Source: Paralichthys olivaceus (Eukaryota > Chordata > Actinopteri > Pleuronectiformes > Paralichthyidae). Taken from it: DNA of 64,000 bases. The first letter of the stretch is position 1; each line of letters begins with the position of its first letter. The position numbers and the translations under genes were made by a program. The notes below the pieces were generated by a model. The model was not told the DNA's origin, ran no database searches, and saw only the letters and a program-made list of their open reading frames with translations. The DNA lies in NCBI RefSeq assembly GCF_024713975.1, contig NC_091093.1, positions 19,713,501 through 19,777,500 on the forward strand. Reading direction: 5' to 3'. Below, in pieces: positions 1-10,925 of the stretch.

Positions 1-1250
1 TGAAACTGAAAAATAACCAACACTAAAACCCAGTTTCATGTTGTATTCTACCTGCTCATACTAAACGTGAGGGGGTCAGTTTTTTTTCAGAAACCAAAGA
101 ATGAGTGATGTACACCATGACTTTCATAAAACAAATCACATTGATTCACTTAAACAGGTTGTATTCAACTACAGATGATAAATATGGATGTATGAGGGGG
201 TTAGGGTGGAAAGGTCCAAGGCACACTTACTTACTGTATTCTAATATCTATTCTCTAATCTTAAACTTTGATCTAATATGTAATACAGTATAGGCTTGTC
301 TTTACGTCCTGTCATTTCCAGTCAGGACCAAGTACATTTTCAATAGCTGCCCCCTCCCCAAGCAAACTCTGGACTGTCCATCGTCAAAACATAACTCAAC
401 ACCCAGCTCTTCACAACAGCTTTTACTGTGTGATTATGACATACATTTTATATTTGTAGTTATTTTCCTTCTCTGTATTGTTTTACCTATGTGTTTACCT
501 AAGGCTTCTTTGAGCATTGTTACATTCCCTTTAGAAATGAAAGGAATCACTATTAATATTCTAATCGATATGATTAAGACAAGAGCCAGGACACTGTAGA
601 ATCCAATTTGAATTAAATGTACAAATTGTAAAAGCTTTCTTCCATATCAGCACATCCTGCCCCTAACAAGCTCATTTGGTGTCATATCATAGAACACAAA
701 CAAATATTTCTCACAGCCCTCAGGTGCTTATTTATCTATCAAATGTCCCCTGCAGCCATCTCTTTGCACATATGCAGCTGAACAATAGAGATTCACAGCT
801 GGAAGTTGTGAGACAAGTGGGGCACAAATTATCAGGGAAATATTCTCCGTGTGGGTGATAAATAGGTGTCACATTCCTCTTGTTGTCGCTGAGCCAGGTC
901 CTTTAAACAGGGGGGAGCATGTGTGTCATCTCCTGCCTGACTTACTGCACACGGGTCTGGATAATGTAGAATATGATCATGGATGTGTAAGTGTGGTTCG
1001 TCTCATTGTTCATGAAGAGACCAGCACACAGATCAATTAGAAAAGGTCAGTCATTAATAAGGTCAGTCATTTTTTACCGAGTCAAACATCACTTTGTAAC
1101 GTCATTATTATGTTTTGGTATACTGTCTATATGTCCTGGAACATAATAAGAAAGCCCAGTGAAGCCACAGCTCTCTGCAGCCCTGTGTGCTAACATGTGC
1201 AGCAGCACCGGAACATGTGATACCAACAAGTCGAAGAGCAGCAGCAGCGT
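1..1250. other. Left flank, no gene recognised
   Basis: AT-rich sequence with only short unconvincing reading frames. A short direct repeat (AAGGTCAGTCATT, near 1045 and 1061) is the only local structure seen. It could be intronic or intergenic relative to a gene starting in the CpG-rich island to its right. Confidence 0.4.
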
Positions 1251-2650
1251 AGAGTCTAATCTCATTTAATCGGGACAGCTGCTTAAGGTGGCATCCTGCG
1301 GGCCTAGCTAACGGAGATGTGGCCTAAGAGAATGTGTGTGAAACATCTCTACAACACGAGCAGAAAGAACCGGGTCACACCGTCCTGGCTCGGCTCGGAT
1401 CTCCCTGCATGTGCACACAGCTGACGGTATTTTTTTTCTGTCAGCTAGGTTTGTAAATCTCAGCCGGTCTCTGCCGCTCACCTGTATTTTGACGATGCCC
1501 CTCCAAGACCCACTGCATCGGTTCCGCTCGCTCTCCCATATCCTTCCGACTGCCGAGCCGCCTCAGCCCTGAGTCCGTGTCGAGGCGGGGGAATTCATTT
1601 AATGTCTCACCGCTTGAAATTAAAACAACCTTTCGGACGTCATTCCAACAAGCGGGTGTGGATGCACTCAGCACAGCCGTATCCTTCTCGGTTGTACGCC
1701 GGGTGACAGGCGGACCCGGTGCGTTTATGGAGAACGACACGGTTGTTTTAAAACCGCTGGAGACTCCGCTTTCCCCGCTTCCCTGCAACACGTCGTCAGC
1801 CGCGGTGCTTTCACTCACTGCGGTGCATTCTCACATCGTCCTGTCGGAGCCGCTCTGGCATGCTGGTTACTACACACGGCAGATAGATGATAGTCCCCTC
1901 GGTATGTTTGACCAGACAAGACGAGCCTCTTCCGCGGTGGTCACTGGCTTGAAGAGTGAGCGCTCAGCCGGACAACTCCCGAACCCCGGCGCGGAGAGCG
2001 GCTACACGGAGGTGGCATTTCACGGGAATCTGGCCCCTCCCCTCGGACATTTCTCCCACAGGGGGGAAAAACACGTACGGAGTGGATGTTACCCTTCCGC
2101 GTTTGGCAGCGTAAGACCCGTGTTGTTTACGTCCACCTGACGGGCGGGTGGCTCGTACATGGAGAACAGTGGATCCTGCGGAGAAAAGGGCGCCACCGGT
2201 GGTTTGTGAATATCAGGGAATCACGATCAGAGAGCGCAGTGTTTGTCGAGAGGCTGCCGCTCCCCTTTGTCAACGCACCCACGGAGACTCCGGGGAGCAG
2301 CGTGGAGCGGACACTCTCTGTTCGTCCATTACATTGTTATCGTGTTATCGCGCAGCGTTAGATGTCGCTGGATTAAGCTGTATTTTGATTTAAAGGCGGT
2401 AATGTGACGTGATGGATCCGAGTGGTGACACCGCGCATGCGCAGTCTAGCGGAATAGCCAAAAGGAACGCACGTTACCACAGCGACGGGAACACACCCGC
2501 GTTTGTGCGGATAATACACGCAGATGTTTTCAAGGAAGCTAAATACACGTGATAGTAACACGATTACGGGAAACATATTTGTTGAGAGCTAAGTTTACTG
2601 AGTGAAAGCGTCGCTACGTCTCCAGTCCATGAGCATCGTTGTGAATTGAT
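1250..2650. promoter_or_regulatory. CpG-rich island, probable promoter
   Basis: About 1.4 kb is clearly richer in GC and CpG than the AT-rich flanks. It contains an exact NRF1-type palindrome at 2433-2442, CRE-like TGACG cores, and a TAGCTAAC motif near 1305 that resembles motifs at the polr2l and cpsf7 promoters. On the minus strand a strong donor (ACAG|GTGAGC, exon end 1482) suggests a first exon of a gene running left out of the window. The open frames across it on both strands begin with non-ATG codons and resemble no family I know, so I treat the exon as 5' UTR or unassigned. It could also serve a distal 5' UTR exon of cend1. The promoter role is inferred from composition. Confidence 0.55.
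2433..2442. promoter_or_regulatory. NRF1-type palindrome
   Basis: The sequence GCGCATGCGC is a perfect match to the core NRF1 binding palindrome and lies inside the CpG-rich island. NRF1 sites are typical of broadly expressed vertebrate promoters. Occupancy cannot be judged from sequence. Confidence 0.5.
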
Positions 2651-3164
2651 TTATTTCGCGTAAAACACAAAATTCTGCCCATTGCATCAGTACAACATAT
2701 CGAATTAGCACGAAATGAAGAATAGGCCTCATGTTTGATTCCCGTGTTATATAAATATGGGTTAATTAATATCGTACATGCTTTGACAGCGTCTTTTACG
2801 TTAACCGGGACACATTTGATAGGCTCACACTTCGCCGATTACTATCTTGACACAGAGCGCTCCTCTTTGGCTGGACGTATACTGGGCGTGGATCGGTGTC
2901 ACCTCACACATGGAAAAACGTGTAGTGTCCTGTTCTGAGCAGGAGAACAAGCAGGAGCAGACCCTGATGACTGAAGAGACCAGATGAAGGAGGCCAGAAA
3001 TCCATCAGAATAAAAAGACATGATCACTTTCTCACAGCCTGACGTCAACGCTGCTGACCTCAGGGCCTCAGCTCTGGAAATAAACTCAGAGCAGCCTGGA
3101 ATCGTGTGTCCATTGCCACAGGTTTTATTTTGTAAATTAAATAGTGTTTGAGGAAGTAAAGCCT

Positions 3165-3385
3165 GGAATCAATCAATCATTAAATCACATTGTAATTTGT
3201 ATAGCCCATATTCACAAATCACAGTTTGTCTCAGGGATTAACACGGTGTGAGATCCTCTGCCCTGAACCCTCAACAAGAGTGTGGAAAAACTACCATTTT
3301 GTGTAGAAACCTCAGAGAGAGCCACATGTGATGGATCCCTCTCCAAGGACGGACAGAAGTGCAATAGATGCTGCGTGTAACTGAA
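3165..3385 (+). repeat. Teleost dispersed repeat
   Basis: The block contains the phrases TTTGTATAGCCCATATTCAC, CCCTCAACAAGAGTGTGG and GATCCCTCTCCAAGGACGG, which I recognise as a high-copy interspersed repeat of percomorph fish. A short reverse-complement piece of the same element lies at 7801-7838. The family name is not assigned. Confidence 0.6.
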
Positions 3386-3929
3386 CACTTCAGCAAAAAT
3401 AACATCTACAACATTTAATTTACAGTTTGTAACAGGGTGGAAAAGTGTGTAAGTGTTTGAAGTATTTGTACATAAGAAAATGTCTGATAGAGATGAAGCA
3501 ATGACAACTGAATTGAGGAGTCACCACAATCCACAATACAGCCAACATGTTTATTGGTATAATTTCCTCCAATATGTGCAATATTTCTCATGTGTGCTTA
3601 CACCTCATTTATCTATTTATATTATATACAAATAACCACAATCTTTTTTGACTTTAGGTTTTTATACCTACATTGACAACCAATAGCATTCTAAATTACA
3701 TCCATGAGCTACATTCAGCGTAATTTGTTCATGGTCTGAGTGGATGGTAAGTCATTTTAAACCTTGAAAACAGACATGGTAGAATTTCTCCACATTTACT
3801 CAACGTGATACATTTTATCAGTAACCCTCATATCATCACTTATAATTTCGGTCTGTCTTTATTATTATTGCATTTGTGATCTCTCTAATGTGTACACTCA
3901 ACTGAGAGCTCTTGCTCATACATATTCTG

Positions 3930-3985
3930 AACAGGGTCCTGCCTCCACAGGATGAGCAGGTAAAAAGAATGAATGGATTGATGGT
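3930..3985 (+). repeat. Possible SINE 3' tail
   Basis: The phrase CAGGATGAGCAGGTAAAAAG followed by degenerate AATGGATTGATGG units resembles the tail of common fish SINEs. Only the tail is visible, so the call is weak. Confidence 0.3.
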
Positions 3986-5464
3986 GCGAGAGAGAAACTA
4001 ACGTGGTTACCCACAGTAAATGTTCATTCAAGATCTTTTAATGAAATTACACAAGTAAATTACTGACTCAGAATTAGTCTTTGCACTGCAGTCTGTTTAC
4101 TTACTGTGTTTGTAATGCATGCTTGCTATGTTAGCTCCCTTTTGAAAAGAAACAATGAGGCTATAAAGCTCGGACTTTCTGCTTTAATTAGGAGGGTGTT
4201 TACCTGCATGGATGAAAAGTGTATGATCTGTTGTTGTGTTTGGACAACGTATAGATTCTTATGAAGACAACAAGCTGGACAAAAACTGCCTCAAAAATAT
4301 ATGTGACAGTCAGCACTTTAACCTGAGCAATTGTTTATCTTGCTATCAAGCCAAAGCAGTAAAAATTTAATTTTTCAAATACACTTAGACAAGATCTGAT
4401 CTGTAACATGTATTGTTTCTGATAAATGCTCCACCTCATTGGAATAACCCTTATACGGCCATAAAAACTGGATAAAGAATGCCTTAAAAAGATTCAAAAA
4501 CCCAGGATGTAATCAAAGGATAGCCTACCCCTATGTTTAGCACCAGATGGTACATCCCAGTCTCTCCTCCTCTCCCTCTCCTCCCTCCTACTTTCAGTGT
4601 CCTCCATCTCTCTGCGTTCTCTCATTTTCTTATATTTAGGACATCCTGACTCCCAGACTCTGGTGGTTCCTCCTCCATCTGTTATTCTTGTGATCTCTAC
4701 AGAAGCTGTTGGAGAGGTATGTAATCTCCATATTTCCTCTCATCAAATCAGTGGATTAAAAAGGAAACATTTTTGTAATGATGTGTCCAGCCTACATACT
4801 GCACAGTCCAAACTGCTATGATGTGTTCAGTGGGTTCTAGAAGTATGCATTCCCCTTTATTTCTTCCTCATTTGCATTTTCACAGATTTCCACCATCGCA
4901 GTCACTGTTGTCCTTATTTCTCTCCTCCATCTTGTGCTCCATTTTTAGCTCATATGACTCATGCACTTTTAAAGTGGGAGAGCACAGATCAAGACAGGCG
5001 AGGCGATTCAATCTTTCTGTTACTGCATCTGGATTAGATTCTTGTCAGGGTCACAGAAATAGAGATTCATTCCGAGACTGTGAATTGGCTCTGCATGCAG
5101 TGAGAGCACCACTGTCCATTCCTTTATTACAAAACTAAAAGATTGTCTCTTGAAATGATTTACACAGGAAGCTGCTATAACATTAAGTATTCAGGGGAAG
5201 ATTATGTCACAGCAGCTGTGACCAAAATAAACAATTCGCTGTCCTTCTGAGCGTCGGAATGTTCCCATCAATGTCATCTTTTTCCAAGGTCACATTTAAG
5301 GCCCAACTGCCACATGAAGGCTTCACCGCTGTACAGTGAATACATGGATATTCAGGGCTCTCTCACATGTCAAGTGTCTTTACACCTAATGGAGCATATA
5401 ACATGATGTCTTGGCTTAATTTAGATGGATAATCTGTCTGCGTCTGTTTGCGTTTTTTCCTCAG

Positions 5465-5824
5465 TGAAGCAGCACAGAGCCGACCTTATATAAAGACTCC
5501 TTCAGACCAGACCCTACCTCTTTCCCCAAGTCCATGGAAGCCAAGGCCAAGTCCGGGGCTCCGGCGCCCAAGGCAGCGTCTAAAGCTGAGAAGAAGGAGC
5601 CGGCACCAGCTCGCAAGGCTGACCCTGCACCCGCAGCCCCTGAGCCCGAGCTTCCTCCTGCTCAGGATGGAGCACCAGAAGCTGACGCTGCAGCAGCAGG
5701 TGATGAGGGTGTGGCCTCCGGCACAGACACTCTGGAACACCTGAAACCGTTTCTTATTGGTGGTGCCATCATTGCTGCAGGAGCCATCTTGCTGGGAGCA
5801 CTGCTACTGACGAGGAGGAATTAG
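5465..5824 (+). CDS. cend1: Cell cycle exit and neuronal differentiation protein 1 (CEND1/BM88-like), coding exon
   Basis: The coding part is 5534-5824, 96 residues in a single exon. A pyrimidine tract and AG acceptor end at 5464, so 5465-5533 is 5' UTR of this exon. The protein starts MEAKAKSGAPAPK, has a low-complexity Ala/Pro/Glu/Lys body of about 65 residues, and ends in a hydrophobic helix (about residues 74-92, FLIGGAIIAAGAILLGALLL) followed by TRRN. That layout matches vertebrate CEND1: a similar N-terminus, a disordered cytosolic body and a C-terminal tail anchor closed by basic residues. It is shorter than the human protein (about 149 residues), the missing length being in the disordered body. 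CEND1 is a neuronal tail-anchored protein linked to cell-cycle exit and neuronal differentiation. Its adjacency to polr2l agrees with both genes being at human 11p15.5. The low-complexity body makes orthology slightly less certain than for the neighbours. Confidence 0.85.
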
Positions 5825-7224
5825 TGTTACTGATGGTTCACAGACTACGTGGTACTTGGTACATATGGGGGATGGGGAGCCACTGTGCAAATTACTTTTT
5901 TTTTCCTTACTCGGCCTGCTTTCAATCGTAGTAAATCGAACAATTCCAGTTTAAACAAGGCTGTATAGTTTCAAATAGCATATGCATGACGTTGCTACAA
6001 ATCTGCATCTGAACTGTAATTATTAATTTCTTAAGAATATAAATCACACTGTACTGGGCTTAAGAACCAAATCATGTAGCTTATGCAACTGCTTTATCTT
6101 GTTTAATCTTGTTTGGACAAATATTGATATAATCGTGCAATATTTGAACATTCTTGCTCCGGAAATGAGCTTGGTTAACTTTGCTAAAAGATCATGAAAA
6201 GCTGTTGAAACTTGTAGATATTAATTGTGATTATCAGAGTTCAAGGAGAGACAGAGAGAAAAAACAAACCCTGAAAACAGCTGGGAATATCCATTGTGAT
6301 AATTTGCACATATTGAGGCTAAATCAGTGCCTGACTTTCTTCAGAATACTTGGAGAAAGAAAATGTTCCTGCATATCCCCAAAAAATTACAAATAGAGAA
6401 TGGCCCACTGCAATCTAAAGAAATAACGTTCTTGTATAAGCATGCAGTGGTATAAGGAGTGGATATAGAGTTGATAGAGTTGTTGAAGATAAAACAAGTG
6501 CAGTATGTGGCACAGAAGAATGGTGGAGTTAGTCTTGCTGTAGAATAAGAAAGAGTTTGAGTTTAGTGTAATGTCTGAAATCAATAACCTTGTATGTCTT
6601 ACACAATAGCCACAGTTGTGCTGGTTCAATCTGTTAACATTTCACAGTAGATACTTAGCTGTAGCAGCCATTCGTGTTGAGGTATCAGGTTTTAAACCTG
6701 CTGCCAACATGGGAGTTGTTTCTGTTTTCAATGTTCTCCCCTTGTGTGGCTTTAGGAAAATAATCTTGATTTCAAAACCTCATTAATAACAAGGTACAGC
6801 TATCACAAGATTAACATATCGTACATCTTTAATAATAATAATGAAGTGTAGATGTTGTATAGTCTACTCAAAAGAAAATACTCGCCTGCACATCTGTAAA
6901 CACTATTGTCCACTCACATGTAAAGTTCATGGGGATGTTCCTGCTGCATAAGTAGGTAGTCACAAGACAGTTCTACCACACATCATTACCTGATTTTAGT
7001 TGTAAGGGGACCACATATATTATAGAAACATGCTGCATTCACCACAATCAACACCCCAGACACATCCAAAAGATAGTATGCCAACACCAAAACAAACTTC
7101 ACCTTACATTGTACAATACAGTGTACCAAAAAAAAGAAAAACCCTATTTTCATAAATTCAACAGCGTATAAATGCAATAATTCAGATAGGACTCATCATT
7201 TAGCACCTGTGCTGTAGCAAGTTC

Positions 7225-7322
7225 AATGATGATGTATAATATTGTAGGTGATTATGATGTATGATGCTGCCAATGGTAATGATGGTGATGTTGTTGATGA
7301 TGGTAATGATGATAATGATGGT
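7225..7322. repeat. Imperfect (GAT)n/(AAT)n tract
   Basis: Repeated GATGAT, AATGAT and GATGGT triplets are visible. This is simple sequence; the reading frame across it on the minus strand is not a gene. Confidence 0.75.
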
Positions 7323-7800
7323 TATGTTATATTTTTGATATATTTCTAATATTTTCCCTTTGCACCCCCGCCCCCTGCCCCCAAACCTCTGATGTAAAAA
7401 AAGAGAGAGGCTGTAATCCAAACTTTATTAAAGGCAGTGAACCAGCCAAAGTGAATGTTTCCTCAATAACAAGTGTTCTGTGATCTGGTTGTCATTTCGT
7501 TATTCATTTGAGTTCTTTCAATTTCATCTTAAATATTCTATAATCTCTGTATTCTGTGGTTTATCTAATCTAGATTTCACATATTGGAATATGCATAATC
7601 ATACACCCACTTTCAAATAAAAACATTCATGTTCATGAATGCTGAAACAACATAACTACATAAAAACATAATAAAACAACAACACCTATACCCAAGGTGT
7701 GAATAGAGTATTTAATTATGTTTTAACAAAATTTTTTCTTCAACAGTAAAGTATCTTGCAGTAGTCAGAATATGTCTTTAATCCTGTCTATGAGACAAAT

Positions 7801-7838
7801 AGTGATTTGTAAATATGGGCTATACAAATAAATTGGCT
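7801..7838 (-). repeat. Fragment of the 3165-3385 repeat family
   Basis: The phrase AAATATGGGCTATACAAATA is the reverse complement of the start of the repeat at 3165-3385 with one mismatch. Confidence 0.55.
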
Positions 7839-7969
7839 GATTTGCCCCCTATACAAGTGGAAACTGTGTATATCAATAAATAGAGCATTGCAGAGCAGTT
7901 GGTTTGGGGGCATCTGTAGCTTTGACACAGTCACAACACATCTGCAGCTTTTGGCAAATACATTTAGAG

Positions 7970-8080
7970 CTAAATGTACTCTCAGTTGCCAGTTTATTAG
8001 GTACACCCAGCTAAAACTAATGCAGTCAAATACAACAGCCCTGCAACAGAATCCTAACTTAATACGGGTTTGAGGTGTGT
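7970..8080 (+). repeat. Dispersed repeat (CCAGTTTATTAGGTACACC type)
   Basis: Contains CAGTTTATTAGGTACACC and CAGCTAAAACTAATGCAGTC. A diverged copy in the opposite orientation lies at about 14540-14830. I recognise the phrase as a common fish dispersed repeat but do not assign a superfamily. Confidence 0.6.
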
Positions 8081-8204
8081 TGTGCTGCTGTCACGTATTG
8101 TGTTGTACTGCAATATGGTTCAAACACTCACATTCTCATTTACTGTATCAGTGAGGGGAGGCTGTGTCATGAGCGGTTAGTTGTGGAAGTTATGCCTTTA
8201 TTTT

Positions 8205-8330
8205 GAAGGATTGGCGGAAGTCATTGTTATTGCAGCAGGAGCAGTGTGGAAGAGCCGCCATCACTTTCTCGTAGCTTGTTTTTGCTCTATAACTTATTAT
8301 TTAAGCTTTTGCTTAAGTTGACTGCTGACG
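8205..8330 (+). promoter_or_regulatory. polr2l: polr2l promoter and non-coding first exon
   Basis: An inverted CCAAT box overlapping an ETS-type core (ATTGGCGGAAGTC) lies at 8210-8222, and a YY1-type GCCGCCATC is at 8254-8262. A pyrimidine-rich CTTTCTC that could act as an initiator follows, as in many housekeeping genes. The presumed untranslated exon 1 ends with the donor GACG|GTGAGT at 8330. The transcription start is inferred. Confidence 0.6.
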
Positions 8331-8428
8331 GTGAGTTCACAGAACCCGACTTGGTTTTAGACTTTGTGTTTTGACCGGTAAATAACCAACAATAAGTCAA
8401 CTCGTGTTAGCATGGCTCCAGCGTCCGA

Positions 8429-8440
8429 TGTTAGCTAACA
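8429..8440. promoter_or_regulatory. TGTTAGCTAACA palindrome
   Basis: A perfect 12-bp palindrome about 100 bp into polr2l intron 1. A sister palindrome CGTTAGCTAACG lies in the cpsf7/sdhaf2 promoter at 15348-15359. Function unknown. Confidence 0.45.
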
Positions 8441-8757
8441 GTTGTTGTGCTAACATGCTAATCGCGTGGCTACAGTCTGTGGCAGAGCTTCAACCACGTA
8501 ATGTAGAATATTATTGTTGTTTTCATTAAGATTTTCAACGGAAGCACAAACCGATCGGTGCAAAGTCTCGTCAGTACAATCCAGTAAAACCCTGGAGTTA
8601 ACCGGTTTTATTCGTCCCTTCTAAACCATTAGTGTCTCCAGACGACTCAAAGAAAGTCATGTTTCCCAACTCATTAGAAAATAAATGGTTCTGTGAATCA
8701 ATTAATCGATCTTTGTCAGGCAGTTGTGTCTCTCTCGTGTGACAGTATTCCTGCTAA

Positions 8758-9387
<630 letters not shown>

Positions 9388-9541
9388 TTGCTACTGGCTA
9401 CCTCCACGAACTGCAGGGACTTTGTGGGGCTGTGACATGGACAGAGTCATGTTATTATTTGCTGTGACAGCAAATGGAGATCACAGTGAAGACGTTTGAA
9501 ATGTTTATTTGTGTACCCATTAGATTCAGAATGTTTTTCTA

Positions 9542-9547
9542 AATAAA
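9542..9547 (+). promoter_or_regulatory. polr2l: polr2l polyadenylation signal
   Basis: Canonical AATAAA 155 bases after the polr2l stop codon, with no competing signal in between that I saw. Confidence 0.75.
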
Positions 9548-9865
9548 GCTATTAAATGACCTTGTTACCTTTATTACTGACATTGATTTAGAACAGTCCA
9601 TCTATATTCACCCATTATCAGAAATTTGGAACATTTGATAAATCAAACATTGTTTTGCAGTGCACTGTCTCGACCAATAGCAAGAAAATATAGAGTAACT
9701 TAGGTGCTGCTTCAAGTTCAAATACCATTTTAATGGTATCAGAACATACAAATTAAAGTTGAATTATGGATTGCATTGTGTGGTCTTCAGTTAGCAGAAT
9801 AAATAAATGCATGCAGAAATCAAGCACAAAATTATATTTTCAGGAAATGTTATTTAATTTGCAGA

Positions 9866-9871
9866 TTTATT
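9866..9871 (-). promoter_or_regulatory. cpsf7: Candidate cpsf7 polyadenylation signal
   Basis: Minus-strand AATAAA about 0.8 kb past the cpsf7 stop. Together with the polr2l signal at 9542-9547 it would separate the two convergent genes by about 0.3 kb. Confidence 0.45.
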
Positions 9872-10158
9872 ACAAAAGAAAGATGAACATGTTAACTGTA
9901 TATTACATAAGTTACTATGATGTTTTTATGCATGCAAGTGTTTGACTGATGTCCCAGCAACAAATCTACATAACCCTAAACCTATTACATTTGTTCTTAA
10001 AACAAGAAAAAGTTCTAGTCTGTACAGATGACTGAAGAACACAAAAAGTATATAACTTCTTGGAGATTCATCTTCAGTCTCACCTTAAATCCTCCAGAAT
10101 TTTATACAGCTTGACGCAGAAACAAAAAGTCCTGTCTTCGCTCTGCTTTATGACATGT
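9866..10158 (-). other. cpsf7: Possible spliced terminal 3' UTR exon of cpsf7
   Basis: A pyrimidine-rich acceptor (TTCTCTTCCCAG, exon start 10158) lies 0.5 kb past the cpsf7 stop, and a donor-like CTCG|GTAAAC sits 4 bases after the stop at 10693. A terminal exon from 10158 to the AATAAA at 9866 would be coherent and would not trigger nonsense-mediated decay. An internal AAG|GTGAGA near 10085 could split it again. Transcript evidence is lacking. Confidence 0.4.
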
Positions 10159-10696
10159 CTGGGAAGAGAAGAAACAAACTATAAATCCACAATTAGACAA
10201 ATCAAATACAGATTGTACTGGAAGGCGTTCTGAGATGGTGTGTTAATAGTCCTTAGAACTAGAGAATTAGTGATTAACTACTGAACACAATCTGGGGTTT
10301 TCATTCAGAGCTAATGAACTTTGCATGAACTAAAATGCTTTTTACACAGATCAGTCTTAAAAAACTCCACAATAATTACGTATGGTATAAAGTTATATCC
10401 ATTTTAGAACTATTCATTGTAACATAATAAGTTATATAATGACATGAGTTCCTATATGATGGTGATTTATATATTTTATAATAAGAATTTGTAATTATTG
10501 GGATCACCAAGCAAGCAAGGTAAACGATGCTGTATGAGATATCAAATAACACCAGTGTATATGTCTGTGATTTTAAACTCTTCACCTAACCACAGAACAG
10601 ACAAAATACAAAGAATTAAAAAAATGAAAGGCTATTGGATGAAAGATGAAGTGTGTGAATTAAGTAAGTATATATTATAGATAGAAGTTTACCGAG

Positions 10697-10925
10697 TCAG
10701 CGGTATCGATCTCTGTCTCGGTCTCTATGATCTCTGTGCCTTTCCCGTTCCCGCGAGCGCTCCTTGTCTTTCTCTCCACTCCAGGAACGTTCTCTGTGTC
10801 TTCGAGACATTCCCGCACCTTCCCAGCCAGAGGAATCTTCTTGGTCCCGTACTCTATCACGCTCTCGCTCCCTGTCACGACCCCGGTCGCGGTCTCTTCC
10901 TTTGTCCCCCGAACGACTGCTGCTC
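10697..10925 (-). CDS. cpsf7: cpsf7 last coding exon, RS/RD/RE-rich tail
   Basis: It encodes 76 residues dominated by alternating Arg with Asp, Glu and Ser, ending RDRDRYR. Such charged tails in CFIm subunits mediate nuclear import and contacts with other processing factors. The reading frames on the opposite strand here are shadows of this repetitive codon use. Four bases past the TGA there is a possible donor (CTCG|GTAAAC at 10693), see the 3' UTR exon entry. Confidence 0.9.

Larger units (their letters stand above)
2651..5464. other. Region upstream of the cend1 coding exon
   Basis: No coding exon is recognised in these 2.8 kb. It holds a dispersed repeat at about 3165-3385 and a short SINE-tail-like stretch near 3930-3985. 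It ends in a polypyrimidine tract and AG acceptor immediately before the cend1 exon, so it is probably part of a cend1 5' intron. The 5' exon itself was not identified. Confidence 0.45.
5825..7970. other. cend1 3' region and intergenic DNA
   Basis: AT-rich with no recognisable coding exon. A candidate polyadenylation signal for cend1 (AATAAA) is at 7616-7621, implying a long 3' UTR, but nearer variants cannot be excluded. A GAT/AAT-rich simple-sequence tract spans about 7225-7322. Confidence 0.4.

Noticed and set aside
1441..2140. Overlapping long frames on both strands in the CpG island (125 codons minus, 187 codons plus)
   Set aside because: Both begin with non-ATG codons, overlap each other antisense and resemble no family. 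GC-rich DNA lowers stop-codon frequency. Only the minus-strand splice donor was kept.
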